Assembly: GCA_003339415.1 (NCBI GenBank)
Contig: PDHQ01000004.1
Coordinates: 246,207 to 310,206 of the forward strand
From: Ophiocordyceps camponoti-saundersi (nom. inval.)
Lineage: Eukaryota; Ascomycota; Sordariomycetes; Hypocreales; Ophiocordycipitaceae
Direction: 5' to 3'
DNA length: 64,000 bases
Of the stretch, positions 1 to 11,813 are shown in pieces. Position 1 is the first letter of the stretch. Every line of letters starts with the position of its first letter. A program made the position numbers and the translations under genes. Below the pieces are notes generated by a model. The model worked only from the letters and a program-made list of their open reading frames with translations, was not told where the DNA came from and made no database searches.

Positions 1-1425
1 CTTGACGGGCTCCGGCATTCCCCTCGCCGCCCGGTCCCAGCGTGCCTTGGCTCTGAGGATCTTAGCCAACTTGGTCGAGATGCCGTGAATCATGCGTTGC
101 TCCTTGTCGCGGGCCATGTAGCGCCGCGTGCCGGTGCTAATGTCGCCCAGACGATGCCACTCGTTCATACCAAATTCACCCACCCCCATTTCGACGTTGA
201 GTCGGTAGTAGTTTTCCCGGTTAACGCCCCGTTTGGACAGGTGTTCCTGTTGCATGTATTCGTGTATGTCCTCGCATCCCTCGATCTTCAGGATCAACTT
301 CTTGCGTGCTTCGGCAAAATCGCCGAGAAGTCCGTCATACCAGGAGTGCTGGTTGGCGTCACTGCTTTTGGGCCTCTTTCCGGTGCCGACACTGACGAAG
401 ACGCCGATCTCGCGCCCCGGCCACTCGTTGACGACAGCCTCGTCCAGCGCTTCCGGCGCCGGATTAAAGGTGCCCACTCCGTCATCGTGAAACCACGACT
501 GGCCGATTTGAACGGGCTTGAAGGCGAGGCCGACGGCACACGTGGCCCGGCCGGCTTGCCATATCTTGCAGTCGAATTCAGGTGGTGGCTCGCGTCGAGA
601 GTCGTACGATCGCAACATGACGGGCGGTGAGTCGGCAGGTGATTCCTTGTAAATTGCCGTAACGGCGCTGCTGGCGCGGTGAGTTTGAGGCGTCGCACGC
701 ATGTAAATGGGGCGCACTCACGTCTTGGTCCTGTTTTCGCGAGCGTCGTACAATCGAGCATTGGCGTTGCCAAGTCTGGAATTGAATGGCATGGGCCGAA
801 CAGCCGCCTGCGCGGTGGGACTGCGGGCGCTGAAGCTGACGGTGCTGGCGTTGCTCGGCTGCCGGCGGGGATGGTGAGACGCGGAATGAGCAGAATGGAG
901 AGGGCTGAAAATCTGTGACCCGTTTTCGCAGTCGTCGTCGCCGCCATCGTTGCCTTCTTTGTCGAAGACAGTATGCTCACGGACACATTGCTTGATGGCG
1001 TCCTCCAGGCGACTGGCCTTGAAGAGGGTGGAGCGATAGGGGATGCCGGCGATGGTCTTGTCCGTCTCAAAGACCATGCGCGTCATCCGCACGTATAACT
1101 CCTTGCACGTCTCGAGGTCTAGGCGCAGACGGCCCAGCATGATGGCGATGAGCCCGCCGGTACCGGTGCCTACGATGAGGTCGAAGTGGTGACAGGGCTT
1201 GGGTATCTCATGACGGCGGGGAGCGCGGCCCTCGGTCTCGACAAAAGTGCGGTGCATGAGCTCTTGGACGATGATGAGCATAGAGTAGCCGCGCACACCT
1301 CCTCCATCTGCTCAGAGGTCAGCGGGGAACTGGGACGCAAGGAGCGGAGAGGTCAGCGTACCGAGAGAGAGCACCCGTAGCGGAGGACCCTTTGTGGTGT
1401 CCGTCCTCCGGATGCCGTGATCCAT
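1..1425 (-). CDS. patatin-like phospholipase family protein, 3' end beyond window
   Basis: Three exons read on the minus strand: 1425-1362, 1307-722 and 670-1, with the C-terminus outside the window. Introns are 54 nt (1361-1308) and 51 nt (721-671), both GT-AG. Splicing joins LRVLSL to the oxyanion-hole motif DGGGVRGYS. Next come HFDLIVGTGTGGLIA at the nucleophile elbow and, in exon 3, the second catalytic motif FHDDGVG (Asp-Gly), followed by a conserved C-terminal block (EIGVFVSVGTG, GVNRENYYRLNVE, GEFGMNEW). Patatins are Ser-Asp dyad lipid acyl hydrolases. Here the usual G-x-S-x-G reads G-T-G-T-G, so the nucleophile Ser position holds Gly. A low-complexity Ser/Arg insert lies before exon 3. 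The start at 1425 was chosen because it opens closest to the conserved motif; upstream in-frame codons exist. The family call is firm, but activity is doubtful. Confidence 0.85.
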
Positions 1426-3209
1426 GGCGGCGCGGAGGGAGGACGGGGAAGATGAAGCCGGAGAGGCTCGTCGAGGAAGAGTTGAGTCGGTGGCGATGGA
1501 ACAGTGACTGGCATGGCTTGGAGTGGTAACGGGCCGAGGAGTCGGGGGGAAGGTTTGGAAAGGCGCTTTGTGTGGCGGGGGAAGCATCGAGGTACACAGC
1601 ACAGTGTTTGTGTGGCTGTACGGCTATGTTTCGGTAAGCGGAAAACACCGATCCAAGCCAATACTGTGCGCTAATATTCGTACTACAGCATGTGTTTTTT
1701 CTTACTGCTGCCTGGAGGTCACATGGAGCGTCACATCCAGGTAAGCAGGTAAGCATTCGCTCATCGCACGGTATTATCACGAAGCCGGGGTCCCTTGGGC
1801 TCGGCTGTTCGGAGATGTCGAGAAGGGCGAGCACTTGGCCAACTTTTACGAATGGGCGTGTGAATCCGCGCAGCGGCTTTTAAATAAACAGGAAGAGGGC
1901 TTTGAGGCTGTGCAAGAAGCTGATCAATTTACGAGCATCTGTACGGCAGATGTACTGTACATACGTCAAGTCATGATACTCGCATGCAGAGACCTCATGT
2001 GTCGTCTTCCGTCATCCTTTCCCTGTCCACCAATCGCACGAGGAACAAGTACGGGACAAGGCCCTAATCCAGCCGGCGAGGCTGATGTTCGTCACGAATG
2101 CAGCCTTGGCGGACCGTGGCTGAAGCACATGCTCGGCGCCTCTTTCATCCCCCCCGCTCACCAAGCACCAAGCCTCGTAAGAGAAGGGAGAAAGGTGTGT
2201 GTGTGTGGGGGGGGGGGGGGGGGGTGTAAGGAGAAAGCAAAAAGGAAGATAATTCGTGATCGGGCGTCAGGCTGATCATGGTTGGGCAGCAGAACAGACA
2301 GCGACTGCGCCCTCCGACCTGCGCCGTCGCACGGGGAGAGGCGACCCTATCAGGACCGAGGCTCTGGCCAGACGTCAATGGGCGGCAGCAGCTCGTGGTC
2401 TCAGTCCCCCCCTTTGACGACTGAGGAGGAGGAGGAGGAGGCTGGCGGGAAGAGAGTCAACTTCAGTGGCGGGCTGCTTCGTATTTGGTTTTTTTTTTTT
2501 CCTTTTTCTCTGCTTGACAACTTGATTGGCAGCCCGGCGGCAAGCAAGATGCTGGCGCTACAGAGGCCAGGTCTATGGACGGGGTCTCACCGGATTGACC
2601 GGCCCGGAGGAGGCCGTCTTTCCATTGGATTGATGATGACAGGAATGACTCGATTATGAGGAAGAAAACGAAAGATTTAAGTCGGATAAAAGTACATAAT
2701 ATCAACAATAAATAGACAGGATGAAGGAGAGAGAGGGGGGGGAGAGGAGGGTTTTCAGGCGCCACACAGGAAGTCGGGGAGAGGGGGAGAGGGGGGGGGG
2801 GGGGGGACACACACATACGCCGCGCCAGGCTGATAGCGATAGCTGCCTCAGGTACCCACAAGGCTGCAAGTCGGGTGGGCAGCCAATAGTAGTGCGCCCA
2901 GCCTTGGATATTTCCCTCGTCATCCATCCAAGCACTACGCTGTTAACTGGCTACCACCCATCGGCTGCCTCTCCTCCACTTCTCCTCGCCGTCCTCGTCT
3001 TCTTTCATCCTCTTCTACCGCCTGTTCTGTCGCCGCCCGCCTGCCCGTCTCCGTTGCACGCCTCCGCCTCGTCGGCCTCTCAGCCTTCTTCTCTCAGGCT
3101 GGACTTGGTGGTTCGACGCTCCCCGCTTCTCATAACCGTGCCCGAACTGATCGCTGATCTTCTTCCTCTCCTTCTCCTCCTCCTCCTCCTCATCAACAGC
3201 TGCCTGTTC
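1426..3209. other. divergent intergenic region, patatin / caspase-C2H2 genes
   Basis: No convincing gene. It should hold both promoters. It contains G homopolymers at 2207-2224 (18 G) and 2791-2806 (16 G) and a pyrimidine-rich leader from about 2960 to 3205 just before the caspase-C2H2 start. Short open frames here lack conserved motifs. Confidence 0.5.
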
Positions 3210-5823
3210 ATGGAGCCGTCTAGCAAGAAGCGAAAATTGGCTCCCAAGGTCAACGCTTCTCCGGCTGCCAATGTTCAGCCTGCCCAGTACGCTCGCGAAA
3301 CGGTCCGCCTCGACGGCCCCCCCTCTTCCGCAGCTTCTTCTCATACCGCGTGCCCATCCTCTAACTCGAATTTGTCGCAGCAGCCAGCGCCGCCCGCTCA
3401 GCAGCAGCAGCAGCAGCCATCCGCCGCCCACAATGAGCCCCTTGCTGACCGCCAAGACTTCGAGTCATTCGCCCATCATCTCCAGGAGGCTGCCTTACTC
3501 ATTCATCGCCAATATCAGAGGACATCGTATGTAGACGTTTCCGTCCTGCTTCTTAGCTGGGAGGGCGACGGCGCCGTCAGCGACGATGTGGCAACCCTGG
3601 AACAGGTTTTCCAAAAGGAGTATCACTATGATACGCAGTCATGGCAGATTCCCACCGTTCCCAATCCCAGTATCAAGCTGGGCGTCCATATGGCCTCTTT
3701 TCTCGAGCACGCGAGGCCCGACCACCTCTTAATCATCTACTACTCCGGCCACGGTTATGTCGGCTCTGACGGTCAGCTGTACTGGGCATGGTTAGTCAAT
3801 CTCTTTCCCGTATTGCATCGTATTGTTGGCTGAAGGCGTTGCCCACCTATATAGCAATACTCGCGATGATGCGGTCAAGCTCAAGTGGGAATGCGTCCGC
3901 TGCCTGCTCGAGGATGCCCAGTCCGATATACTTCTACTCTTGGATACGTGCGCGATGCCAGATGCTGCTACGGCCGGCAGCCACGGTATCAAACAGGCCA
4001 TCGCCGCTTACTCGGCCGAGCACCATCCGCAACCAGCCGGCTCGTCATGCTCCTTCACCTTAAACCTGGCCGAATCACTCCGCAAGCTCGTAGGCGGGCT
4101 GCCGTTCACCGTTCAGCGGCTCCATGACGAAATCATGTCCCAGCAGCTGGCCCAGGCGCCCCAGGCACAATCCAACGGCGCGTCGGTCCCTCCTCCTGAT
4201 CAAAGTCAGCTGCCAATCTTCTTCAATCTGACGCCCGGCAAGGGCCAGAAGTTGACTCTTGCACCTCTCTCCGCACAGCCGCTGTCAGCTGTAACTAGAG
4301 GTGATGTACAACTCATTGATCCAGACTCTGTCGCCGACGTTCTCTTGGACGAGACTCGCACCCTGGTTTGCACCACCATAATGAGCGAAGCCAACCCCAA
4401 TATGGCCCGCTATAATGCATGGCTTCAGAACACGCCGCCTCTCGCGGCCAAGATTTCTGTCGAGGGCTTATTCCTGGGGCCGCCAACCTTGCTTCTTATC
4501 TCGATGCCACATTGGCTCTACACCTTGGTTCAGTACGATAAAATCTGCTGCTCCATGGGCCCTGTTAGCTCTCACAACATGCTTCACCTGTACCAAAAGG
4601 TCGTCGGACCGGCAGGCACCAGGCCATCGGCCAAGGAGGTGGAGGACGGTCGGATCCTGCTCGAGGCGCGGGAGCTCGCCGCCGTGACGCCGTCCCACTC
4701 ACGGAAGGAGCTCGACAACGGCCACGACGATGGACATGATGCACCGGAGCCCCTGGTTTCACCGGTCAAGCCTATCAAGCCCAAGGAAGAGGTCGAGGAC
4801 TCGGTCGAGATACAGGTGGCAGCGGAGCAGCTCAAGGCGCTGAGCCACATGCGGCATCGAAGCGACGAGGGCGCCGGGCAGCGACCTCGGACTAGTCTTC
4901 CCAATGCGGTACCTCGCGACGAGGCGGCGCTCGATGCGGCCACGGACTCGGCGGCGGCGGCGGCGGCAGTAGCGGCATCGGCGTCGGCATCGACGACAAC
5001 AATGGCCGAGTCCAGCAAGTCGGCGCGTGTCAAGGCGCCGCGCCGCTTCATGCCCAAGCAGGAGACACGGTGCAACCACTGCAGCCATGCGCCGTTCAAG
5101 GACTCGTCATCGCTGCGCAAGCACATCGCCGCCGCCCACACTCGGCCTTTTCCCTGCGCCTTCTCCTTCGCAGGCTGTACAAGCACATTCGGGTCCAAGA
5201 ACGAGTGGAAGCGGCACATCGCTTCGCAGCACCTCTGCCTCCAGTACTACCGCTGCTCCGAGTGTCCACAGGGCGCAGCCGATGGTAAAGGCAACGAGTT
5301 CAACCGCAAGGACCTGTTCACGCAACACCTCCGGCGCATGCACGCTCCCTTCCACGTCAAGCGGGCCATGTCAAAGGGCGACACCAAGCTTCTGGCAGAC
5401 TGGGAGGAGTCGGTCAAGAGCATGCAGCAGTCGTGCCTCGTGACGCGCCGTCAACCGCCGCAGCGGTCGGCCTGTCCCAAGCCCGGATGCCAGCACGAGT
5501 TTAGCGGTGCCGGCTCCTGGGACGAGTGGACGGAGCACGTCGGGAGGCACATGGAAAAGGGCGAGGCTCAGAGTCTCGGCATCGACGGTCTCCTCGCCCG
5601 ATGGGCTCTTGACGAGGGAATCATCGAAGTAAAAGACGACGGCGAGTATCGACTCTGCGCCGGCAACGGCTTCGTCTCCTCTTCCTCAACCGCCTCGGCC
5701 GGAAAGGACTCTTCGTCAATGGTCTCCGCCTCCGCTGCCTCCGCCCTCGCCGCGGAGTCTTCTCGACTAGAGGATCCTCGTGCGTCGTTGCTGGATGCGA
5801 GACCGGCTGAGCACCAAGCCTGA
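3210..5823 (+). CDS. caspase-fold (C14-like) protein with C-terminal C2H2 zinc fingers
   Basis: Two exons, 3210-3790 and 3855-5823, with a 64-nt GT-AG intron, give 849 residues. Residues 1 to about 85 are low complexity (KKRK basic motif, poly-Gln). A caspase/CHAT-like core follows: IIYYSGHGYVG with candidate catalytic His181, then, across the intron, LLLLDTCAMP with candidate Cys226. A long middle region carries acidic and Ala-rich disordered stretches. From about residue 599 there are several Cys2His2 units: RCNHC...HIAAAH, PCAFSFAGC...HIASQH, YRCSEC...HLRRMH and ACPKPGC...HVGRH. The His/Cys pair is the expected dyad of clan CD peptidases. Family knowledge suggests a Pezizomycotina-wide hypothetical group; substrate and role are unknown. 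The KKRK motif and fingers suggest nuclear location. An earlier in-frame start exists at 2721, but that stretch is low-complexity leader. Confidence 0.82.
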
Positions 5824-6522
5824 GTTGTCATACTCTTGCCTGATATTCTTCCTCTTTTCTTTTTCTTTTCTTTTCTTGTCTTTTCTCGTCTTTTCTTACA
5901 GCATCTTCTTTACTATCCATCGTCTCACTTGATTCATACGCGTTTTCTCCCCTCCTTCCGTCTTCTTCTTATCCCCCCCCCTTTCCTTTCTCCCAACAGA
6001 TCGGTAAGGACTCTATCGATGTTAGAACGACAGTTGAGACGAGTGGGGGAAAAAAACAACCAATGATCTTTTAAAAAGGGGGTGTTTGGAAAGGAGATGT
6101 GGTCATGTTTGTCACGAAAAAGGGGGGGGGGGAAGAGGAAAGAAAACTGATGATTGCTTTTCATATGTGAAGAGAAACCTACTGTTCTCTTCCTCCCTTC
6201 CATTTGTCTTCCATCTACTCCTTTCTATCATCGCCTCTGTTCTCGGTCTATTCTCTTGGGCATGGCTTCTATAAAAAGTGGTGTTTGTCTTTTTCTGTAC
6301 GTGTCTTCTTCCCCTTTTTCCCCTTTCTTTCTCTTTGTGCATACATTGCGAGGGGGGTTCTTATTCGTAGGGCTGGTAGATAGTAGAGGGCCTGTGAGGC
6401 TCATTCACGGACATACATACATAAAACATACACACATAGGCAGTTTACTTTTCCATGATCCGAGATGCTTCTTGTATCTTCTAGCCATATCGTGGACGAT
6501 ATCTCCTCTAGAGAGGAGGCGA
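5824..6522. other. convergent intergenic region
   Basis: It lies between the 3' ends of the caspase-C2H2 gene and the alpha-glucosidase gene. It is T/C-rich with a G run near 6122-6130 and presumably holds both 3' UTRs. No gene seen. Confidence 0.5.
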
Positions 6523-9329
6523 TCAAGCTATGTAAACGGTACGAGACGCATTGAGGCGGAAATCAACCTCGTGACTCGAGCTATACATGCGCGACCCTTC
6601 CGGAGCATGCTCGCGAAGGCCCTGCTCAGGCGCAGAACCGGCGCTCATGATGGTGACCTTTGCCACGCGGGGCGCGACGCCGGGACAGTTGAAGACTCCG
6701 TGGAAGGAGAGGAAGCCATCGGTGTGATTGTAGCGGAAGGAAATGAGCGAGAGGCCGTCCTGGGGATCGAGGCTCTCTCCGTCGTCGAGGTAGAGCTCTC
6801 CCAATGCCTCGCCGTGATCGTCGAGGGCGACGAGCAGCTCAAAGTCCTGACGGCGAAGCTCCGTCGTCGTCTGCGTCGAGTTAAGACGCGCGGGAAGGAT
6901 GGTGCCGCCGCGGATGAGGAGCGGGATCATGGTCGGGTCCTGATGGAGGAAGACGTGCTCAGCTGACTCGCCGCGGATGGGCTTGTGCGAGTACCAATCG
7001 TAAAAGATGTCGTCAGGGAGGTAGACGCGGACGCCGGTTGCCCCTTTGTCCGTCACGGGCGCCACCAAAAGGGCCGGACCGTAAAAGTATTGCAACTCGA
7101 GCGGCCAGGTGCGCCGGTCGTGCGGGTAGAGGTAGAAGACGGGCTGGATGGCGGGCCGGCCGTCATCGCTCGACGCCCGCATGGCCGTGTACATGTAGTC
7201 GAGCAGCCGGTAGCGGATGGCGATGGCCTTGCGCGCGCTTTCGGCCACGCTCTCCCAACGATAAAACTCCTGGGCCAGCGCCCCCTCGACGTTGTGGTTG
7301 CGATAGAAGCTGGCAAAGGCGCCCAAGGAAGCCCAGCGCGCGCACAGCTCCTCCGTCGTGTCGCCGCCGAAGCCGCAGACGTCGGCGCCTACCATGGAGA
7401 ACTGGAAGAGGGCGGTGAAGGCGAGCATGGAGCGGATCGAGTTGCGATACATGTCCCACGTCGACATGTTGTCGCCCAGCCAGTGGCCGACCTTGGACCC
7501 TGCGCCGGCAAAGGTGCTGCGCGTGATGATCAGTGGCCGCTTGTCCGGGCGCCGCGCCAACATGGCCACGCGCGACGCCGAAGACATCATAGAACCGAAC
7601 AGGTTGTGCGTGTCGTACATGACGAGGCCGTTTTGGTGGTGTACATCAGTGTGGACCGTCCGGTTCGAGAGGCCGCCCTTGTCCGAGTTCCACGAGTCGA
7701 CCGGCGCCATCTTGTTGTGGATGGCGTACCTAGGATACAGCAGATCGCGACCCGGGAGGCCCTTGGCGTCGCCGAGCGTGCCGGCCGAGCGTGGGACGGG
7801 CACGCCTTCGGTGTCCGGCGTCAGCACCGTCAACGGCACCATGGCCTCCTCCATCGTCCCGGACCGCTCGGACTTGCACGTCCCCGGCGGCTGGAAGTCA
7901 CACGGCCAGCCGGGCAGCGGCCGAGGCGGCTGACGTACCGGGGGAGCAGGCGGCGGCATCCCCCTGGCCGAATCGTACGGGTCGTCGCAGGGCCAGGGGC
8001 ACATGGAGTTGCTCGGCTCGTTCATGTCGATCCAAAGAGCATCAATGTCGACGCCCTCGGACGCGTTGAAAAAGGAGTCAAACTGGCCGTTCCAATACTT
8101 TTGCGTATTGGTGGCAAACCAATCGGGGAACACGGTCACACCGGGCCACACGACGCCCAGCCACAGTGAGCCGTTGTCACGCCGGAGGAAGACATCGTCC
8201 TTGACGCCCTGCTGCAGCGGGGGGTATTCCTGGTAGGCCACGGCGGGGTCGACCATGACGACGTAGCGCTGATCATGTTTGTGCAGGTGGGAGACGAGCT
8301 GGCGCATCATGCTCAGGGAGAAGCGCTCGGGGTCGAGGGTAAAGGTGCGGCGACGGTCCATGTAGTCGATGTCCGTCCACATGGTCTCGAGCGGAATCTT
8401 GGCCAAGCTGTAGTTGTGAACGACCTCGGCCACGTTGTAGGCGTCTCGGTAGCCGTAGCGGCACTGGTGAAATCCGAGTCCCCAGTACGGCTGCAAGGCC
8501 GGTAAGCCCGCGACCTGGCCGTACTGCTGAACCACGCTGATGGGACTCGGTCCGGAGAAGAACCAAAAGTCCAGAACGCCGCCAAGCGTGTTGTACTCGA
8601 GGTACTGCTTCCCGTCGTCCGTGGAGTTGATGATGACGTCCATGCCGTTGGAGTTGAGCAGGAAGACGCCATGAGAGCCGGTCTGGCGGTGCTCGAGATA
8701 AAAGGGGTGAGAACCGTATAAATTGGTGTCGCCGTTCACGCCGTAGCTGTCGGCGTTCCATAGGGTCCGGATGTAGTTGCTAGTCCTGAGCCGAAATGGA
8801 TCAGAATGCTCCCCGAGCCCGTACAGATACGGATCCTGAGGAAGGGAGGTTCGCAGGCGTATATACTGCGACTCAAAGACGAGTGAGGCCGCCGATGTGT
8901 CAAAGAGCACCTCATCGGAGCCGGCACGGAGGACCTGAAAGGAAAAGGGCGATGCCGTGTAGTTGAACTTGAGCTTGCTTTGACGCGCAGAACTACGGCC
9001 GCCCGGACGAGAGAAGACGGACTCGGGAACCTGGTACACCTGGTTGGCACGGTCCTGGATCTTGACATGGAGGCGATCGTCTGAATGCTCCGTCAGCCAT
9101 CTTTGCCAAGTATCTACAAATTACGGCATTTACCTGTCTCGTGCGTAACCTCGAGTGTGAGATCATCTAGATCAGTGCCATACGCGTTGCAGGGTACATC
9201 CAAGGGCTTCAGACTGGCTGTCAAGCCGCTGTCTGTCTGCCTCAGGTCATGAGCATTATAGCCGTGGCACGCATCGAGACTGCTGGCTGCCGCGGTAGTG
9301 ATGAAGAAAAAGGGGCTCCAGAACCTCAT
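6523..9329 (-). CDS. secreted alpha-glucosidase, glycoside hydrolase family 31
   Basis: Two exons, 9329-9134 and 9080-6523, with a 53-nt intron (9133-9081, GTAAAT...TTCAG), give 917 residues. The chosen start opens a signal peptide (MRFWSPFFFITTAAASS); an alternative in-frame codon lies at 9380. Family signatures include YGLGEHSDPFRL near the N-terminus, the nucleophile motif WIDMNEPSN (Asp417) and the acid/base region GHWLGDNMSTW. GH31 enzymes release glucose from non-reducing ends of maltose and starch oligosaccharides; the signal peptide and several N-glycosylation sequons point to extracellular action. Length and domain order are normal for fungal GH31 glucosidases. A TATAAA lies 66 nt upstream on the same strand. 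The exact specificity (alpha-glucosidase versus related GH31 activity) cannot be read from sequence. Confidence 0.95.
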
Positions 9330-10131
9330 AGCTGGCGAGTGCAAATGGTGAGAGGCAGAAGATGGTCGAGGATAACGCAACGACGAAAGGAGAGTTTATA
9401 AGTATGGGTCTGTTGAGAAGGGAACAGCGCCAAGATTGTTGGTCGTCACCGATGATGCCACTGGCATCTGGGTCTCGAACGAATACCGTCCCATCGATCA
9501 TCTCGGTTACGCAGAGAAACTGCACGTGGTCCCTATTCCGTGCCGCTCGCGTCGCTTTCCATCATCCGTGAAATCTCCCCTCACCGGCTGTTTGTCCATG
9601 CGGGGAGGCGCGTCTGCAGGCTGCAGGACGGGACGATCTCTCCCCAGGTTCGCACGTCGGGGAACAGCCAGGGACAGGATGGTGGCTGGATTCGGCTGTC
9701 TTGCCCGTCGGTGGAGAAGACCGGCCGATGACGATGCCGTGAAGTTATAGCGGTCATCGTTGCCAAATTGCAGAGAGAGGTCGGTGATACAGTCCAAAAG
9801 AGGACGAACAGGGTGTTGGAAGAAAAAGAAAGCGTCGACGTCGTGCCCGTGGACGGACGGATGGAGGTATAAAGGTAGGGATGGATGCCTGAGGCATACG
9901 GTCACCATGCATCTCTCAGCGCAGCACGTGACCATACCTTTCGCACCTGGTTGAGGATAGTAGTGATACGACCGGCCATGGGATACCTCTACCTACCTCT
10001 GTGGTAGGGAGTCGCCATAGTAAGTCAAGCCTTTGCCTCATCACGCAAAAAGAAGGCACGGGAATAGAAGAAGTGACGACACGGAGGCGGACGGGGAGCT
10101 GGGAACAGGCCGATGCTCCCTGCGAGCTACG
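9330..10131. other. divergent promoter region, GH31 / coiled-coil gene
   Basis: About 800 bp with no recognisable gene. It contains the GH31 TATA-like element, a TATAAAG on the plus strand near 9868 and a TACCTCTACCTACCTC motif near 9983. Confidence 0.45.
9395..9400 (-). promoter_or_regulatory. TATA-like element of the GH31 gene
   Basis: TATAAA on the minus strand (flanks CT and CT), 66 nt upstream of the preferred start codon. It is a plausible core-promoter element for a regulated secreted hydrolase. Confidence 0.4.
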
Positions 10132-11447
10132 ATGAGCGCCGACATGCTACCGAACTGGAGCGAGGGTCAAGACCGTGGCCGAGTCAACTCCTCCAACAAC
10201 AATAACAACACCAACAACAGCGACCCTCATCGTGGTCCAGACGCTGCAAGCAGTCTTCAGCAGCCTTTACCCCCGCCGTCGCACCAACCACAGGCCGCCG
10301 CTGCCGCCACCGCCGCCGCCTCCCGTCAGTACCCGCCTCAGCAGGTCCATCAGCACTCCGCCCTCTCCCAAGCGGCTTCACCGTCACACCACGCTTTCAG
10401 CAGCAACAGTCATCCTCCGCAGACGCAAGTGCAGCAGCAGCAGCAGCAACAGCAGCATCACCACCAGTACCCAGGTGTCATGAACGGCGTGAACGGAGCT
10501 GGTATGGCCGTGCCCGGCCCCGCGCCCACGCCAGCCGGTCACCAAGCCGAGCTCAATTATATCTACGGCATGGTAGAGGAGCTTAGCAAGCAGCTGGCCG
10601 ATAACCGTCGCGTCACCGAAGACATTGTTGCTGGTCTTGGCAGGGTCCGCAGTCGGGCGCGGTCTCACGCCTTGACCAACGACGACCTGATTGCCACTGC
10701 CGCCGACGATCTGGAAGGTGAGCAGCCTCTGTCTCTCTCACTTTGCCAATGGTGACCTCCTCCTTTCTAACCGTCTTGACAGTCGATTCCCAGAATCTCG
10801 ACTCCCTCGTCTCCATCCTCTCCGAGGCTCTTGAAAAGTCCAACCACAGCCGCGACGCCAACGCCAACCTCGTCTCGCAGTTCGCACACGCTCTAGCCCT
10901 CATGCTCCGCCAATTTCACGATTACAAGGCCCGTCACGTCGCCGACATGGCCTCGTGGCACCGCTCCTACCGCTCCCAGCTCGACGAGGCTCGTAAGGAA
11001 AACAGCCGACTGCGCGAGCAACTTTGGGAGATGAATACGCACGCCAGCCGAGCCAACGAGTGCCTTCGCTCGTTCCGTCGTAAGTTCGTCGACGACGACG
11101 CCCGTTGGGATCGCCATGCCCACGACACTGCCATGCGTCAGGAGCTGCGCTTCTGGAAACGCATGGCCATGCCCGCGCTCGACGACGACGACTCTTACTG
11201 GAGTAACGACGACGACATCATCGACGTCGCGGAAAAGGTGAGGCAGGCCGATCTCGAACAAGCTGCCATTCAGGAGCAGCTGGTCGACAGCCAGCAACAA
11301 GACGAAGATCCGGAGCCCGGTCCGCAGCCTGGCAGCGTCGCCATGCAGAGGGAAGAGCCGGCCGCCCGAGCGGTACCGATGCCTCCGCCGCGGCCGCCGA
11401 GTGCCGCTTCCAGCACGGGCTCGACAGGGCAGCCAGACGGCTCCTGA
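10132..11447 (+). CDS. conserved fungal protein with disordered Gln-rich N-terminus and coiled coil
   Basis: Two exons, 10132-10717 and 10783-11447, with a 65-nt intron containing a TTTCTAACC branch-point-like site, give 416 residues. Residues 1 to about 135 are low complexity: Asn, Ala and Pro stretches and a Gln/His run. After that an alpha-helical region begins at ELNYIYGMVEELSKQL and includes heptad-like Leu/Glu/Lys segments (SQLDEARKENSRLREQLWEM). A conserved-looking block RQELRFWKRMAMP is followed by acidic YWSNDDDIID and a Pro/Glu tail. No catalytic or DNA-binding motif is visible. I believe it belongs to an uncharacterised Pezizomycotina family and assign no function. The start at 10132 precedes the first sensible coding stretch; an in-frame codon at 10033 would add 33 residues. 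Confidence 0.75.
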
Positions 11448-11813
11448 GATGGTGTTTTTTTATTGTTTCTTCTGTTTCAACTAAAAGAAAACAATTATCA
11501 AAATCAAGCGATACCCCATACTTTTCCACTTTACTCTGTCAAGTCCGTCAGGGTATCGTTCATCATAGATGTACGGCATTGCACCCTATAGAGGATGAGG
11601 GAGCCAAGAAAAGCGGCTGAGGATACAGAAGAGCTTTAGTTGCCATGCAATTGATCAACAGTTTTATCTCGCCAGAGCCATCAAACAGCACTCGTGATCC
11701 CCTCAAGGCCACCAGCGCATAGAAGACAGGACAAGAGAGTCATCACATCCTTCTTAACGAGCGACAGATTCCTCTTCTGGAGGGGTCGTTTCCCCTCGCC
11801 CCTTTCCCAGATT
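11448..11813. other. convergent 3' intergenic region
   Basis: It separates the ends of the coiled-coil gene and the UBR7-like gene. It is AT-rich just after 11447 (likely 3' processing region). No gene seen. Confidence 0.45.

Noticed and set aside
2721..3209. An N-terminal extension of the caspase-C2H2 protein
   Set aside because: Low-complexity translation of a purine run and a C/T-rich leader; the in-frame ATG at 3210 fits better.
6985..8169. A 394-codon plus-strand frame
   Set aside because: Antisense shadow of the GH31 catalytic domain.
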